Source of the DNA: Bacteroides sp.
GTDB lineage: Bacteria > Bacteroidota > Bacteroidia > Bacteroidales > UBA7960
Assembly: GCA_036351255.1 (NCBI GenBank)
Contig: JAZBOS010000102.1
Location: 1 to 47,143, forward strand
Direction: 5' to 3'
DNA: 47,143 nucleotides
The notes beneath the pieces are model-generated. The model worked only from the letters and a program-made list of their open reading frames with translations, was not told the origin of the DNA and searched no databases. The translations under genes were made by a program, and so were the position numbers. Within the stretch, counting starts at the first letter, position 1. Every line of letters starts with the position of its first letter. This document shows positions 16,413 to 25,787 of this stretch, piece by piece.

Positions 16413-19400
16413 ATGAAACGTTTTAAAAAATCCTTGCCATGGATGGGCTTATTCTTCCTTTTGTTCAGCGGCCCATCTTTGCAGGCCCAAATGGGCGAAC
16501 AGGAAGTGCTGGAAGCCATCGATAAAAAACCATTGGAACGCTTGTGGGTTGAGCAAAGCGCCAAATGGGAGATCTTTGGCGAACAGGTAATCCGGTTCAA
16601 CCAGCGCCAAAGCGGCATGGGTACTTTTCTGGATTCCCTGAAGGTCATCCGACTTATGGGTTTCAGTAAAAGCGGGGCGCCCATTTATTATCAGACCTAC
16701 AACCTGGATGCAGCCAATTCCATTGGCACCAGCCGGCTCTGGACCGGTGGGCTGTCTGAACTGAACCTCAATGGGGAAGGGATAACGCTTAACGTCTGGG
16801 ATGGCGGTTCCATCCGGGCTACCCACCAGGAATTTGAAGGCAGGACTACGCAAATGGACGGCACCCCGATCATGAATGGGCATGCAACCCACGTTGCAGG
16901 AACAATGGTTGCCGCAGGAATTGTGCCCACGGCCAGGGGCATGGCGCCATCAGCCAGTTTGCACGTTTATGATTTTAGTAACGATGAGGAAGAAATGATC
17001 GAGGCAGCCGCCAACGGCGCCCTGGTTTCTAATCATTCCTACGGGAGATCCACGGGCTGGGGCTTTCATACCAACCAGTGGTGGTGGTATGGCGACACCC
17101 GGATCAGCAACACCACTGACTATAATTTTGGATTCTACAGTGAGGAAACAAGGGTACGGGATGAAATTACCTATTTGGCCCCCTATTACCTGCAGGTGCA
17201 TGCGGCAGGGAATGACCGCCTGGATATCGGGCCGGCGCCCGGCGAGGAGCACAACGTGTTTGACAACGACCTAGGGATTTGGATCAAGTCAACCGACATC
17301 AGGGAACGCGATGGCGGGGAGGAAGGCTTAGACTGTATTTCTACCCTGGTGCTGGGAAAGAATGTCCTGACCATTGGATCAGTGGCCGATGTAATAGAAT
17401 ACACCGGTCCGGAAAGCGTGGCTCTGAGTGAATTCAGCAGCACCGGTCCTGCTGATGATGGCCGGATTAAACCTGACATTGTGGCCAATGGTCAAGGTTT
17501 GCTTTCCACCTGGGTGGACAGCAACACCAGTTATGCAGGGCTGACAGGAACCTCCATGGCCGCTCCCTCGGTTACGGGTTCCCTGGGCTTGCTGCAGCAA
17601 CTGAATAAAAGGCTTACAGGGAGCTTTCTGCGGGCAGCCACCATCAAGGCTCTGGTCATTCACACCACCCATGAGGCAGGACCACATCCCGGACCAGATT
17701 ATCAGTATGGTTGGGGCCTGGCAGATATTGAAGCTGCCGCGAAAATCATCCCGGAAAAGGGAAACAATACTTTAATTGAAGAAAGAAATTTGGTGCAGAA
17801 TACGGTGCCAACCTATTCAAAAACCATTTATTCTACAGGGCAACAACCTTTGGTGGTGACCCTTGTCTGGAGTGATGTCCCGGGCGTACCGCTGGAGCCA
17901 GCACTGAACGACCGGACACCCCTGCTGGTCAATGATCTGGATGTCAGGTTGACCCGTATCTCAGACGGGCAGGTCTTTTATCCCTGGCAACTGGATCCGG
18001 ATAACCCGTCAGCACCTGCAACCCAGGGAGACAATCTTGTTGATAATGTAGAAAAAATTCAAATCCTAGCCCCTGAGCCCGGCCAGTACCAGGTAGTGAT
18101 TTCCCATAAGGGCACCCTGGTTGATCCGGTGAATGCTACCAACAAAAGGCAGCCCTTTTCGCTGGTGGTTTCGGGCGTTGCCGAGCGCGCCATTGACATG
18201 GCAGTAAACAATGCTTTTGTATTAGGTTCTGGTTGCGATTTAGGTGTCAATACCCCTGCCAAAATCATCATCAAAAACAAGGGACAGCAAAACGCAACCG
18301 ATATCGAAGTTAACTTTTTGGTCAGGAATCCGGAAGGAGAAACCCTGGATAGCGGATCAGAAGTAATCTCGGAACTGAATGCCGGATTGAGCGCGGAAGT
18401 AGAAGTTGAAATCAATCTCAGCCAGGGATTGCAGTTTGAATTTGAGGCCTCTGTTAATTATCCCGGAGATCAGTTACCGGCAAACAACACCTTCACCAGG
18501 GAAATCATCAGCGAAAACTGGGTGGTAAGTGACGAAAGCTATCATACAAGCTTTGAAGGAATCCTTTATCCTGAAGACATTGGCTGGAGTACTATTAATA
18601 ACAATGAGGATGAGGCCGGCTGGGGCTTGCGCCTTGCTACTGCACCCTCGCAATGGGCAAGCGACGGAAGCAATTCAATCCGCTATGGCGTTTTCGACAC
18701 CAGCGGAGAGCTTCAGGTACCGGTGCAGGCCGATGACTGGCTGGTTTCGACTTGCCTTTACCTATATGCCAGCGAGACTTACCGCCTGAACTTTGATTAC
18801 CGATCCTGGAATATTGATTCACCCGCCTCTATGAGGGTGATGATGGGTTTTGGAACCAGCCCAGAAGACCTGGATACTGAACTCATCTTCCTGGAAAATT
18901 TTTCCATGGATGCCTACGAAACCGAACAGATCCAGTTTACAGTTCCCGAAAACGGCACTTATTACCTTGCTTTCCATGTAAACAGCCCGCCAGATCACAA
19001 TTTTGTTTACCTCGACAACATTACCGTGGAAAGAATGGTGTTCACCGATATTGCAGCCGCGGGGATAGATGTAAATGCTGAGGGATGTGAATTTTCGGAT
19101 GAGACCCCGGTGACCATTACCTTTTCTAATCCCGGAATGGAAGCACAGGGGAATTTTGGCGTGGAGTTGATCATTACACATGAAGGTACTGCTGCACAAC
19201 AGATTATCCCTTATGAATTTCAGGAAACCCTCGAACCTGATCAAACCTTTAGTGTGGAGTTATTGGCCGACATGGACCTCTATGGGAAATACGACCTGCA
19301 GTTGATCACCCAGCTTGAGGGTGATGAAAGGCCTGAAAACGATACCCTCAACATTGTTGCCAACAATACCAGTGTAAACCTTGCCTCAGGAAATTATTTC

Positions 19401-22400
19401 ACTGACTTTGACGGTTATTCCGGGCTGGAGGAGATTGGCTGGAGCGCATACAGCGGAACCGAAGATCAAACCGGTTGGCGGTATTACTCGGTTCCGGGGC
19501 AAGCTTACTCCCCCCCCAACAGCCTCAATATGTACCGGGGGGAGCTAGATCCCGTGGATGAATGGGCCTTCTCCAATTGCCTTAAAATGGTTGAAGGAAC
19601 GTTTTACCGGGTCAAATTTTATACCGCAACCCAGGGAAGCGACTCCGAAGAAATGTTTAGCGTCCACCTCATGGATGAACCCAGTCCTGAAGGCTCCCTG
19701 ACCCTTCTCGGCGACGTTTGGGTCAACAGTGTGGATTACGTCAGGGAAGAGTTTGTATTTCAGGCACCTTACACAGGAAATTTCCACATCGGATTATTCA
19801 CTGACTTTGTGGGGCTCAATACCTTCCAGATCTTTGTAGATGATTTTACCGTAGAATCCTTGCTGGACCGCGATGCAGAAGCTTTGGCCATTCTGCAGAC
19901 GACATGGGGTTGCAATACCTTCACTGAAGAGACCCCGGTTAAGGTGGTCATCGAGAACAAGGGGCTGGAACCCCTCGTAAATGTCCTGGTGGAACTGACC
20001 GTTGAGGCGGAACCGGAGATCCTGAACACCTATCCCCTGAATTCAACGGCAACTTTAACCACCACTGAACGTGATACGCTTACTTTCCTGGTAGATCTTT
20101 CGCAATTGAATACAATTTACAGCCTCACTGCAGAAGTCATTCTGGCGGAAGATCAGGACCTGACAAACAACAGCCAATCGAAATTCATTCGGAATACCAC
20201 CGTTGACCTTACCCAGGGCCATGTTTATTATAATGATTTTGAGCTGGAGCAAATTGACGGTACCACCGGCATGGTGGATCCCACCTCTGGATGGTGGTAT
20301 GAGAACACCAACGATGACATCGATGAAACCGGAGAGTCCATCACTTGGATCATCCGTAAGAATGAATCCTTTGCCCACAGCGGAGAGATATCCATGCGCA
20401 GTGGTAGGAGCCTGACGGAACCAGCGGATGACTGGTTGTTTTCAAACTGTTTGATCATGCAGGGAGGCGAAAGTTATCTCCTTTCATTCCATTATACCGG
20501 AAGAACCTCTTCCAGTGAGGAAAAAATGTCTGTTGCTTTTGGAACAGATCAAACTTCGGCATCCATGGGACAGTTCCTATGGTCTGAAACATTTAAGCTA
20601 GGTCTGGATTATCAGCGAGGTGTGGTAGCTTTTACTCCGCCTGCCGACGGGACTTATTATATTGGATTTCACGCTGAAAGTGAGGCCAATCAGGGCTGGA
20701 TATACCTGGATGACTTTGAAGTTATGAAAAATCATGATGTAGATGTTTCATTGGAGGCAATTGATGTACTGGCTGAGCCTTGTGCTTTCTCGGAGGAGAC
20801 CCCTGTTCGCGTTTCTATCCGGAATTCAGGAAACCTGGCTCTTGACCATCCCGTCACCCTTTCCTGGCAGGTTCTCGATCCTTCAGGTAACCAGGCAGGC
20901 CAGGGAGAAATACTGATTGAGGAACCACTTGGACTTAATGAGGCCTATTTCGTGGACTTGGTTGCTGATTTGCGCTTGTACGGCTTCTATACCATCCAGG
21001 CGTCAGTAAGCTTGCCTGAAGGGATAACAGAACCCGAAACAGGCAATAACAGCAAAGAAGAAAAAGTCCTAAACAGCTCCCTGAACCCGGAAGCCGGAGA
21101 TCTTTACCTGACCTTTGAACAGTTCGAAAAGTTTGAAGAGACAGGCTGGTCAGTTTATGATGTTAATAATGATGGCAATACCTGGGATCTCGGTATAAAC
21201 TATACTACCTATTCTTTCTCGGGAAACAGAGTTATGTACTACACTTACAGTTCTGTTAATGATGCCAATGACTGGTTGTTCTCAGGCTGCGCGAACCTGA
21301 AGGCTGACACCATCTACAACGTTGGATTCTATTATCGGGTTTACAGTGGCGACCACCCTGAAAAAATAAGCTTTGGAATTGCCAGTGAACCCAATCCTGA
21401 AAGCCTCATCGAATTTCTCGAGGTCCAGGAAGAACTGGTTAACTACCAGTACCGGCGGGTAATCTACTCCTTCAGTGTAGAAGAAGATGGCCAATACTAT
21501 TTTGCGTGGCATGCACAGAGCCAGAAATTTATGCGGTTCCTGTTTGTGGATGATTTCTCATTGCAAAAGGCCAAGGCATTGGATGGCACTGTTCACGACC
21601 TGTTTGCTGCGGCCGAGGGTTGTAATTTTAACGAGGAAACACCATTGCTGGTTAAATTAGCCAACCTTGGAAGTGAACCCTTACCAGAAGGGATCCTGGA
21701 GCTAAATATTCAGAGGCCTGAAGGAAACCAGTTTTTTGAAATTCCTACCCCCCAGATTCAGGTAAAGGGCATTATAGAACTGAATACCAGTGCAGACCTT
21801 TCCGCTTACGGGAAGCATACCATTTCCTATAATTTGCAGGTTCCGGATGATCAGCAACCCGCAAACAATTCTGGGTACAAAAACTTGTTCAATACTCGTT
21901 TGGAGCTTGACCAGCCCGGGAAGTGGAACATCCAAGATTTTGAAACCATTTTTGCGATGCGCGAAATAGGTTGGCAAATCTTCAATTTAAACCAGGACAA
22001 CCGTTACTGGGGCTTAAGGGTAAATGACCCCTCATTGGCAAACAGCGGACACAATTACCTGGTGTACTTCACTGGCAATACAACTCAAGTTGCCAATGAC
22101 TGGTTAGTCAGCGGCTGCTATTTCCTTGAGCCCGGGAGAAAATATACTGCTGGTTTCTTTTACCGTCTGGGGTCGGGAGTACACAGGATGCGCCTTGCCA
22201 GGGGGCTACAGCCAGTTCCAGAAGCACTGGAAGAGACCATCTGGGAAGCCACCAATCTTACGGTACCTGAACACAATGACTATATTCCTGTCAGCGGAAT
22301 CTTTGAGCCTGTGATGGCAGGGCCGCATTATTTCGGCATCAAACAATTCAGCCTGGCGGGACAGGGCTCTTCCATTCTGGATGACCTGGTGATCATCGCC

Positions 22401-22904
22401 CAGCCCGATATCCTCCCCGTGGAAGATATCATTGACTTTGGGCAGGAAATAACTCTGACTGCCTTGGGAAGTGATTCCCTTCGCTGGTATGCTGATGCCG
22501 CCCTTACCCAGGAAATCGGCTCTGGGACCAGCCTCACCATCACAGCCAACTTCAACAGCCATTTCAATATCTATGCAGCCGAATTTGTTTATGGCATTAT
22601 GGGACCGGCTGATACAATTACGGTGCAAATGTCCGTGGGAACAGAAAACTTCCAATTGCCCGGAAAGCAAAACATTTACCCCAATCCAGGGAAAAACACC
22701 ATCCATATCCTGATCGGTGATCAATTTACTGGTGAATTGATGGTGGAATTTTTTGACATCATGGGTAATAAGGCAATGACACGTAAAGAGCCTGTTGCTG
22801 AAAACTTGATGAACCTTGAAATTGCTAACCTCCCTGCGGGCATTTATTTGGTCCGTATCACCGATGGCAAGCATTTTGCCCTGGGCAGATTTGTTAAAAT
22901 GTAA
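16413..22904 (+). CDS. Giant T9SS-secreted subtilisin (S8) with adhesin modules
   Basis: A 2,163-residue protein with a signal peptide (1-26, ending LQAQ). The S8 peptidase domain (about 100-450) has the triad D130 (VWDGG), H157 (GHATHVAGT) and S381 (GTSMAAPS), with oxyanion N267 (AAGND). A jelly-roll P/C domain follows (about 455-590). Next come five alternating pairs of a CARDB-like domain and a choice-of-anchor J/cleaved-adhesin domain, beginning near residues 594/710, 879/995, 1153/1272, 1443/1564 and 1727/1839. Each CARDB unit has a Cys followed by E-E/D-T-P-V, and each anchor-J unit has D-F-E ... GW ... W. The end is a short Ig-like region and a T9SS type A sorting domain (about 2080-2163, YPNPGKN to FVKM). 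It is probably a surface protease-adhesin. The start is ATG 16413, not GTG 16410. Confidence 0.9.
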   Translation: MKRFKKSLPWMGLFFLLFSGPSLQAQMGEQEVLEAIDKKPLERLWVEQSAKWEIFGEQVIRFNQRQSGMGTFLDSLKVIRLMGFSKSGAPIYYQTYNLDAANSIGTSRLWTGGLSELNLNGEGITLNVWDGGSIRATHQEFEGRTTQMDGTPIMNGHATHVAGTMVAAGIVPTARGMAPSASLHVYDFSNDEEEMIEAAANGALVSNHSYGRSTGWGFHTNQWWWYGDTRISNTTDYNFGFYSEETRVRDEITYLAPYYLQVHAAGNDRLDIGPAPGEEHNVFDNDLGIWIKSTDIRERDGGEEGLDCISTLVLGKNVLTIGSVADVIEYTGPESVALSEFSSTGPADDGRIKPDIVANGQGLLSTWVDSNTSYAGLTGTSMAAPSVTGSLGLLQQLNKRLTGSFLRAATIKALVIHTTHEAGPHPGPDYQYGWGLADIEAAAKIIPEKGNNTLIEERNLVQNTVPTYSKTIYSTGQQPLVVTLVWSDVPGVPLEPALNDRTPLLVNDLDVRLTRISDGQVFYPWQLDPDNPSAPATQGDNLVDNVEKIQILAPEPGQYQVVISHKGTLVDPVNATNKRQPFSLVVSGVAERAIDMAVNNAFVLGSGCDLGVNTPAKIIIKNKGQQNATDIEVNFLVRNPEGETLDSGSEVISELNAGLSAEVEVEINLSQGLQFEFEASVNYPGDQLPANNTFTREIISENWVVSDESYHTSFEGILYPEDIGWSTINNNEDEAGWGLRLATAPSQWASDGSNSIRYGVFDTSGELQVPVQADDWLVSTCLYLYASETYRLNFDYRSWNIDSPASMRVMMGFGTSPEDLDTELIFLENFSMDAYETEQIQFTVPENGTYYLAFHVNSPPDHNFVYLDNITVERMVFTDIAAAGIDVNAEGCEFSDETPVTITFSNPGMEAQGNFGVELIITHEGTAAQQIIPYEFQETLEPDQTFSVELLADMDLYGKYDLQLITQLEGDERPENDTLNIVANNTSVNLASGNYFTDFDGYSGLEEIGWSAYSGTEDQTGWRYYSVPGQAYSPPNSLNMYRGELDPVDEWAFSNCLKMVEGTFYRVKFYTATQGSDSEEMFSVHLMDEPSPEGSLTLLGDVWVNSVDYVREEFVFQAPYTGNFHIGLFTDFVGLNTFQIFVDDFTVESLLDRDAEALAILQTTWGCNTFTEETPVKVVIENKGLEPLVNVLVELTVEAEPEILNTYPLNSTATLTTTERDTLTFLVDLSQLNTIYSLTAEVILAEDQDLTNNSQSKFIRNTTVDLTQGHVYYNDFELEQIDGTTGMVDPTSGWWYENTNDDIDETGESITWIIRKNESFAHSGEISMRSGRSLTEPADDWLFSNCLIMQGGESYLLSFHYTGRTSSSEEKMSVAFGTDQTSASMGQFLWSETFKLGLDYQRGVVAFTPPADGTYYIGFHAESEANQGWIYLDDFEVMKNHDVDVSLEAIDVLAEPCAFSEETPVRVSIRNSGNLALDHPVTLSWQVLDPSGNQAGQGEILIEEPLGLNEAYFVDLVADLRLYGFYTIQASVSLPEGITEPETGNNSKEEKVLNSSLNPEAGDLYLTFEQFEKFEETGWSVYDVNNDGNTWDLGINYTTYSFSGNRVMYYTYSSVNDANDWLFSGCANLKADTIYNVGFYYRVYSGDHPEKISFGIASEPNPESLIEFLEVQEELVNYQYRRVIYSFSVEEDGQYYFAWHAQSQKFMRFLFVDDFSLQKAKALDGTVHDLFAAAEGCNFNEETPLLVKLANLGSEPLPEGILELNIQRPEGNQFFEIPTPQIQVKGIIELNTSADLSAYGKHTISYNLQVPDDQQPANNSGYKNLFNTRLELDQPGKWNIQDFETIFAMREIGWQIFNLNQDNRYWGLRVNDPSLANSGHNYLVYFTGNTTQVANDWLVSGCYFLEPGRKYTAGFFYRLGSGVHRMRLARGLQPVPEALEETIWEATNLTVPEHNDYIPVSGIFEPVMAGPHYFGIKQFSLAGQGSSILDDLVIIAQPDILPVEDIIDFGQEITLTALGSDSLRWYADAALTQEIGSGTSLTITANFNSHFNIYAAEFVYGIMGPADTITVQMSVGTENFQLPGKQNIYPNPGKNTIHILIGDQFTGELMVEFFDIMGNKAMTRKEPVAENLMNLEIANLPAGIYLVRITDGKHFALGRFVKM

Positions 22905-22930
22905 TTGCCTTTTTTTTGAAATTTAAAAAC

Positions 22931-22958
22931 AAAACAGGGCCTTTTGGGGCCCTGTTTT
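22931..22958. terminator. Bidirectional terminator between convergent genes
   Basis: The 11-bp perfect arm AAAACAGGGCC pairs with GGCCCTGTTTT around a 6-base loop. The A-rich left flank and T-rich right flank let it work for both the giant protease (+) and the permease (-). Confidence 0.88.
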
Positions 22959-22982
22959 TGTTTAAATCATTTAACCGGATTT

Positions 22983-25388
22983 TCATTCATACTTAATATT
23001 CTCCACCGGATTCTGCGCTACATAGTTCCTTGATTGGCTCCACACCGTGGACAAGGCAATGAACAGTACCGTTATCAAGGGAATAAAAAAGATCCACCAG
23101 GAAAGGCTGGATTGCAGGGCAAAATGATCCAGCCACTTATCCAAAAGGTAATAGGTTATTGGGATTGCAAGTAAGCCTGCTATGAACCAGAGCAGCAAAT
23201 AATCGTGGAATAACATTTTGAAGACCTGTGGATTGGATGCCCCAAGCACCTTGCGGATTCCAATTTCTTTTTTCCGCTGCTCGGCAGAATAAGCCGACAA
23301 GGCCATCAAGCCGAGCACACTGATAAGGATCACCAGCACGGAAAACAGGGCAAACACCATACCAAAACGCTTCTCTTGTGAGAACTGCAGGTGGTAATAT
23401 TCATCCAGGAAAAAATACTCAAAGGGATTATCGGGAAAAAAGGACTGAAATAGAACCTGAATCCAAGGAATAGCCTCTGCTGGTAAATTGTGCCCGATAT
23501 TAACGGTCAGATAACCCTGATTGCGGACCGGCAACCGAAACAACTGAGGTTCAATGGTTTCCTTGGGACTCAATTGAAAAAAGTCGATCACTACGCCTGA
23601 GATCAGGAAAGGCTGCCCCTCAAGGACCAGCTTTTGACCCACGGCTTCTTCAGGCGAGCTGAAACCAAGCCATAAGGCTCCATATTGGTTGAGTACAACC
23701 CGTCCCTTATCAATGGAGTCATTTCCTGTAAATCCTTCCCCAACCAGAAACCGGATCTTATAAGTGTCAAAATATCGATGATCGGTTTCCGTTACCCGAA
23801 AGTTCTTGCTATTGTTGGGGTCATCTCCGAAGCGATGGATTCCGCCGCGGTTGAACATATTGGGTTTACCGGGAATGATCGAAGAAAAGCAGGCCCCTTG
23901 GACACCCGTAATCATTTCCACCTCCTGATTAAATAAGCTGAATTTCTGCACCAGCGTCTTATCGCCAACCACAGGAGCTTTTACCACCATCATACCATCG
24001 ATCTGGAAGCCCAAATCACGTTTCGACATAAAGAGATACTGCCGGTAAACGCCCATGGTGGCTGACAGCAAGGCAAGGGCTATGACGAATTGCAGGGTCA
24101 CAAGCAATTTTCGGGTAATATTTTGCCCAGAGGCAGCTGAACGGTTACCCTTTAATATCTGCATCAGTTTATTTGAAGCTATGCTGGTAACTGAATAAAT
24201 TCCTGCTGAAAAGGTACCCCCAAGAAATGCAATAATTATGATAGTCCAGAACCAGGGAAACTGCCAGATCTTTTGATCTTGGGGAAGCCCGGCAAGCTGC
24301 TTAAACAGTGGGGAAGTAATCTCAAAAATCACCAGTGCCCCAACCAAAGCCAATAAATTAATTAAAGCCGATTCGGTCAGAAATTGACCCAATAATTGCC
24401 TGCGCGATGCCCCGTTTACCTTACGCAGACCGATCTCGCGCAACCGCCTGATGGAACTGATGGTGGTCAGGTTAAAAAAGTTGACCCAGGCAATGATCAG
24501 AATAAACCAAGCCACAACAGCCAGGAGTTCAATGGATTTTCGGTCAGCGTTCACCTGGAGTTCATGCATGAAATGCGACCCGAGGTGTATGGTTTCAAGA
24601 GGTTGCAGTTTAAATGACATCCCCATCTGGTAATGTCTGAGGGTCTCTCCAAACTCCGCTTCCATGTATTCTTCAATGGCCTTATCGACTGCTTTGGGGT
24701 CAGTCCCCTCTTGCAGCAGGACATAGGTGTAAAACCCACTGTTAAACCATCCGCTGGAAAACAAATCTGGGACCTGCTTAGCCCAAGTGCTCATCGACAG
24801 GAATATATCTGCCCTGAAGTGCATATTTTCCGGCATATCGGCAAAAACCCCGGTCACCTCATACAATTCTCTTTTATTTCTGCTAAGCACCTTTCCAAGG
24901 GGATCGGCATCCCCAAAATATTTTCGTGCTGTTGAGACAGAAATAGCCACCCTGTTAGGCTCATCGAGACAGGTCTGGGCATCCCCCTGAAGGATATCCA
25001 GGCCCAGCAAGTCAAACAAGGTAGATTCGCCCCAGAACACCTGCTCTTCTTCAAAGAATCGATCCTCATAGAAAAAAACCCCATCGACGCGATACATCCT
25101 TCCGTAAGTCTCTACCTCCGGGATCCGAGCTTTCATGGCAGGGCCTATTGTCGGGGAAGCGGAGCCAAACTGCACCAAGTCGCCCGTCTCTGACCAACGG
25201 GAGTACTGTATCCGGTATGTGCGGTGGCTTTCTTCCGATTGTTTGTCAAAACTCTGGTGAAACCTAACGTAATGGGTGATCATCAGGCAGGCTGCAATAC
25301 CCAATGAAAGACCAAGAATGTTAACAAGGCTAAAGCCCGGTCGTTTTTTCAAGTTACGCAACGCCATGGAAAAATAATACCTGACCAT
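22983..25388 (-). CDS. MacB/FtsX-type ABC transporter permease
   Basis: An 801-residue permease. A first TM lies at about residues 20-40 after the family hallmark MALRNLKKRPGFSLVNILGLSLGIA. A large periplasmic MacB-like core domain follows, then three TMs with the FtsX signature (RRLREIGLRKVNGASRRQLLGQF). A second periplasmic domain comes next, and then the last TM block with a second copy (EIGIRKVLGASNPQVFKM). Such double permeases work with an ATPase and often a periplasmic adaptor in export or stress sensing; no ATPase gene is adjacent, so partners lie elsewhere. The start at 25388 matches the usual N-terminus (MVRYYFSMALRNL); the frame extends upstream to 25499 with non-conserved-looking residues. 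A hairpin abuts the start codon. Confidence 0.88.
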   Translation of the reverse strand: MVRYYFSMALRNLKKRPGFSLVNILGLSLGIAACLMITHYVRFHQSFDKQSEESHRTYRIQYSRWSETGDLVQFGSASPTIGPAMKARIPEVETYGRMYRVDGVFFYEDRFFEEEQVFWGESTLFDLLGLDILQGDAQTCLDEPNRVAISVSTARKYFGDADPLGKVLSRNKRELYEVTGVFADMPENMHFRADIFLSMSTWAKQVPDLFSSGWFNSGFYTYVLLQEGTDPKAVDKAIEEYMEAEFGETLRHYQMGMSFKLQPLETIHLGSHFMHELQVNADRKSIELLAVVAWFILIIAWVNFFNLTTISSIRRLREIGLRKVNGASRRQLLGQFLTESALINLLALVGALVIFEITSPLFKQLAGLPQDQKIWQFPWFWTIIIIAFLGGTFSAGIYSVTSIASNKLMQILKGNRSAASGQNITRKLLVTLQFVIALALLSATMGVYRQYLFMSKRDLGFQIDGMMVVKAPVVGDKTLVQKFSLFNQEVEMITGVQGACFSSIIPGKPNMFNRGGIHRFGDDPNNSKNFRVTETDHRYFDTYKIRFLVGEGFTGNDSIDKGRVVLNQYGALWLGFSSPEEAVGQKLVLEGQPFLISGVVIDFFQLSPKETIEPQLFRLPVRNQGYLTVNIGHNLPAEAIPWIQVLFQSFFPDNPFEYFFLDEYYHLQFSQEKRFGMVFALFSVLVILISVLGLMALSAYSAEQRKKEIGIRKVLGASNPQVFKMLFHDYLLLWFIAGLLAIPITYYLLDKWLDHFALQSSLSWWIFFIPLITVLFIALSTVWSQSRNYVAQNPVENIKYE

Positions 25389-25412
25389 ATCCAATGGTTT
25401 TATTATTGGATA
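25388..25412 (-). promoter_or_regulatory. Hairpin ending at the permease start codon
   Basis: In the mRNA, TATCCAAT pairs perfectly with ATTGGATA around a 9-base loop. The last base of the 3' arm is the A of the permease ATG. The structure would cover the start codon region, so it could limit initiation or act as an operator in DNA. Short and AT-rich; chance is possible. Confidence 0.35.
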
Positions 25413-25537
25413 AGGATCTAACAAATTAAATACCATGAATAGCATGTCGCTGATAAACAAACCAGTAAGACTTTTCAGGGAAAAAAATCCTGTACGCATA
25501 CGGACATGCCTTGTTCGTAATGGAACAAACGGGAAAC

Positions 25538-25560
25538 AAAAAAAGCCGCAAAATGCGGCT
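25538..25560 (-). terminator. Terminator of tRNA-Arg
   Basis: The 7-bp stem AGCCGCA/TGCGGCT with a 3-base loop is followed on the minus strand by seven Us (A-run 25538-25544). It lies right behind the tRNA 3' end. Confidence 0.85.
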
Positions 25561-25564
25561 TTTC

Positions 25565-25641
25565 TGGCGATTCCGGCAGGATTCGAACCTGCGACCCACA
25601 GCTTAGAAGGCTGTTGCTCTATCCAACTGAGCTACGGAACC
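25565..25641 (-). tRNA. tRNA-Arg (anticodon UCU)
   Basis: On the minus strand the gene folds as a full cloverleaf: acceptor GGTTCCG/CGGAATC, anticodon arm ACAGCCTTCTAAGCTGT with TCT, T-loop GGTTCGAATCC, discriminator G and an encoded CCA end. It is followed by its own terminator. Confidence 0.95.
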
Positions 25642-25664
25642 CAAAATAACTTTGAAATCGTCTG

Positions 25665-25672
25665 CAAAATTA
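25665..25672 (-). promoter_or_regulatory. -7 box TAATTTTG upstream of tRNA-Arg
   Basis: The minus strand has TAATTTTG (TAnnTTTG), 24 bases before the mature 5' end. No clear TTTG at the -33 distance. Confidence 0.4.
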
Positions 25673-25787
25673 CACAATTTCTTGTTTTTTTCGGACAGGA
25701 AACCGAATAGAATGCATCTTAAGGCTCACAATCATATCATTTCTCCAAACCCGTTCAGAAAAAAACATTATTTTCGAGAAAAAAACA

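Noticed and set aside
22206..22874. 222-codon minus-strand frame at the end of the giant protease
   Set aside because: Antisense shadow of the last adhesin module and T9SS sorting domain.
25435..25710. 91-codon frame across tRNA-Arg
   Set aside because: Translation of the tRNA gene (IPAGFEPATHS-type artefact).
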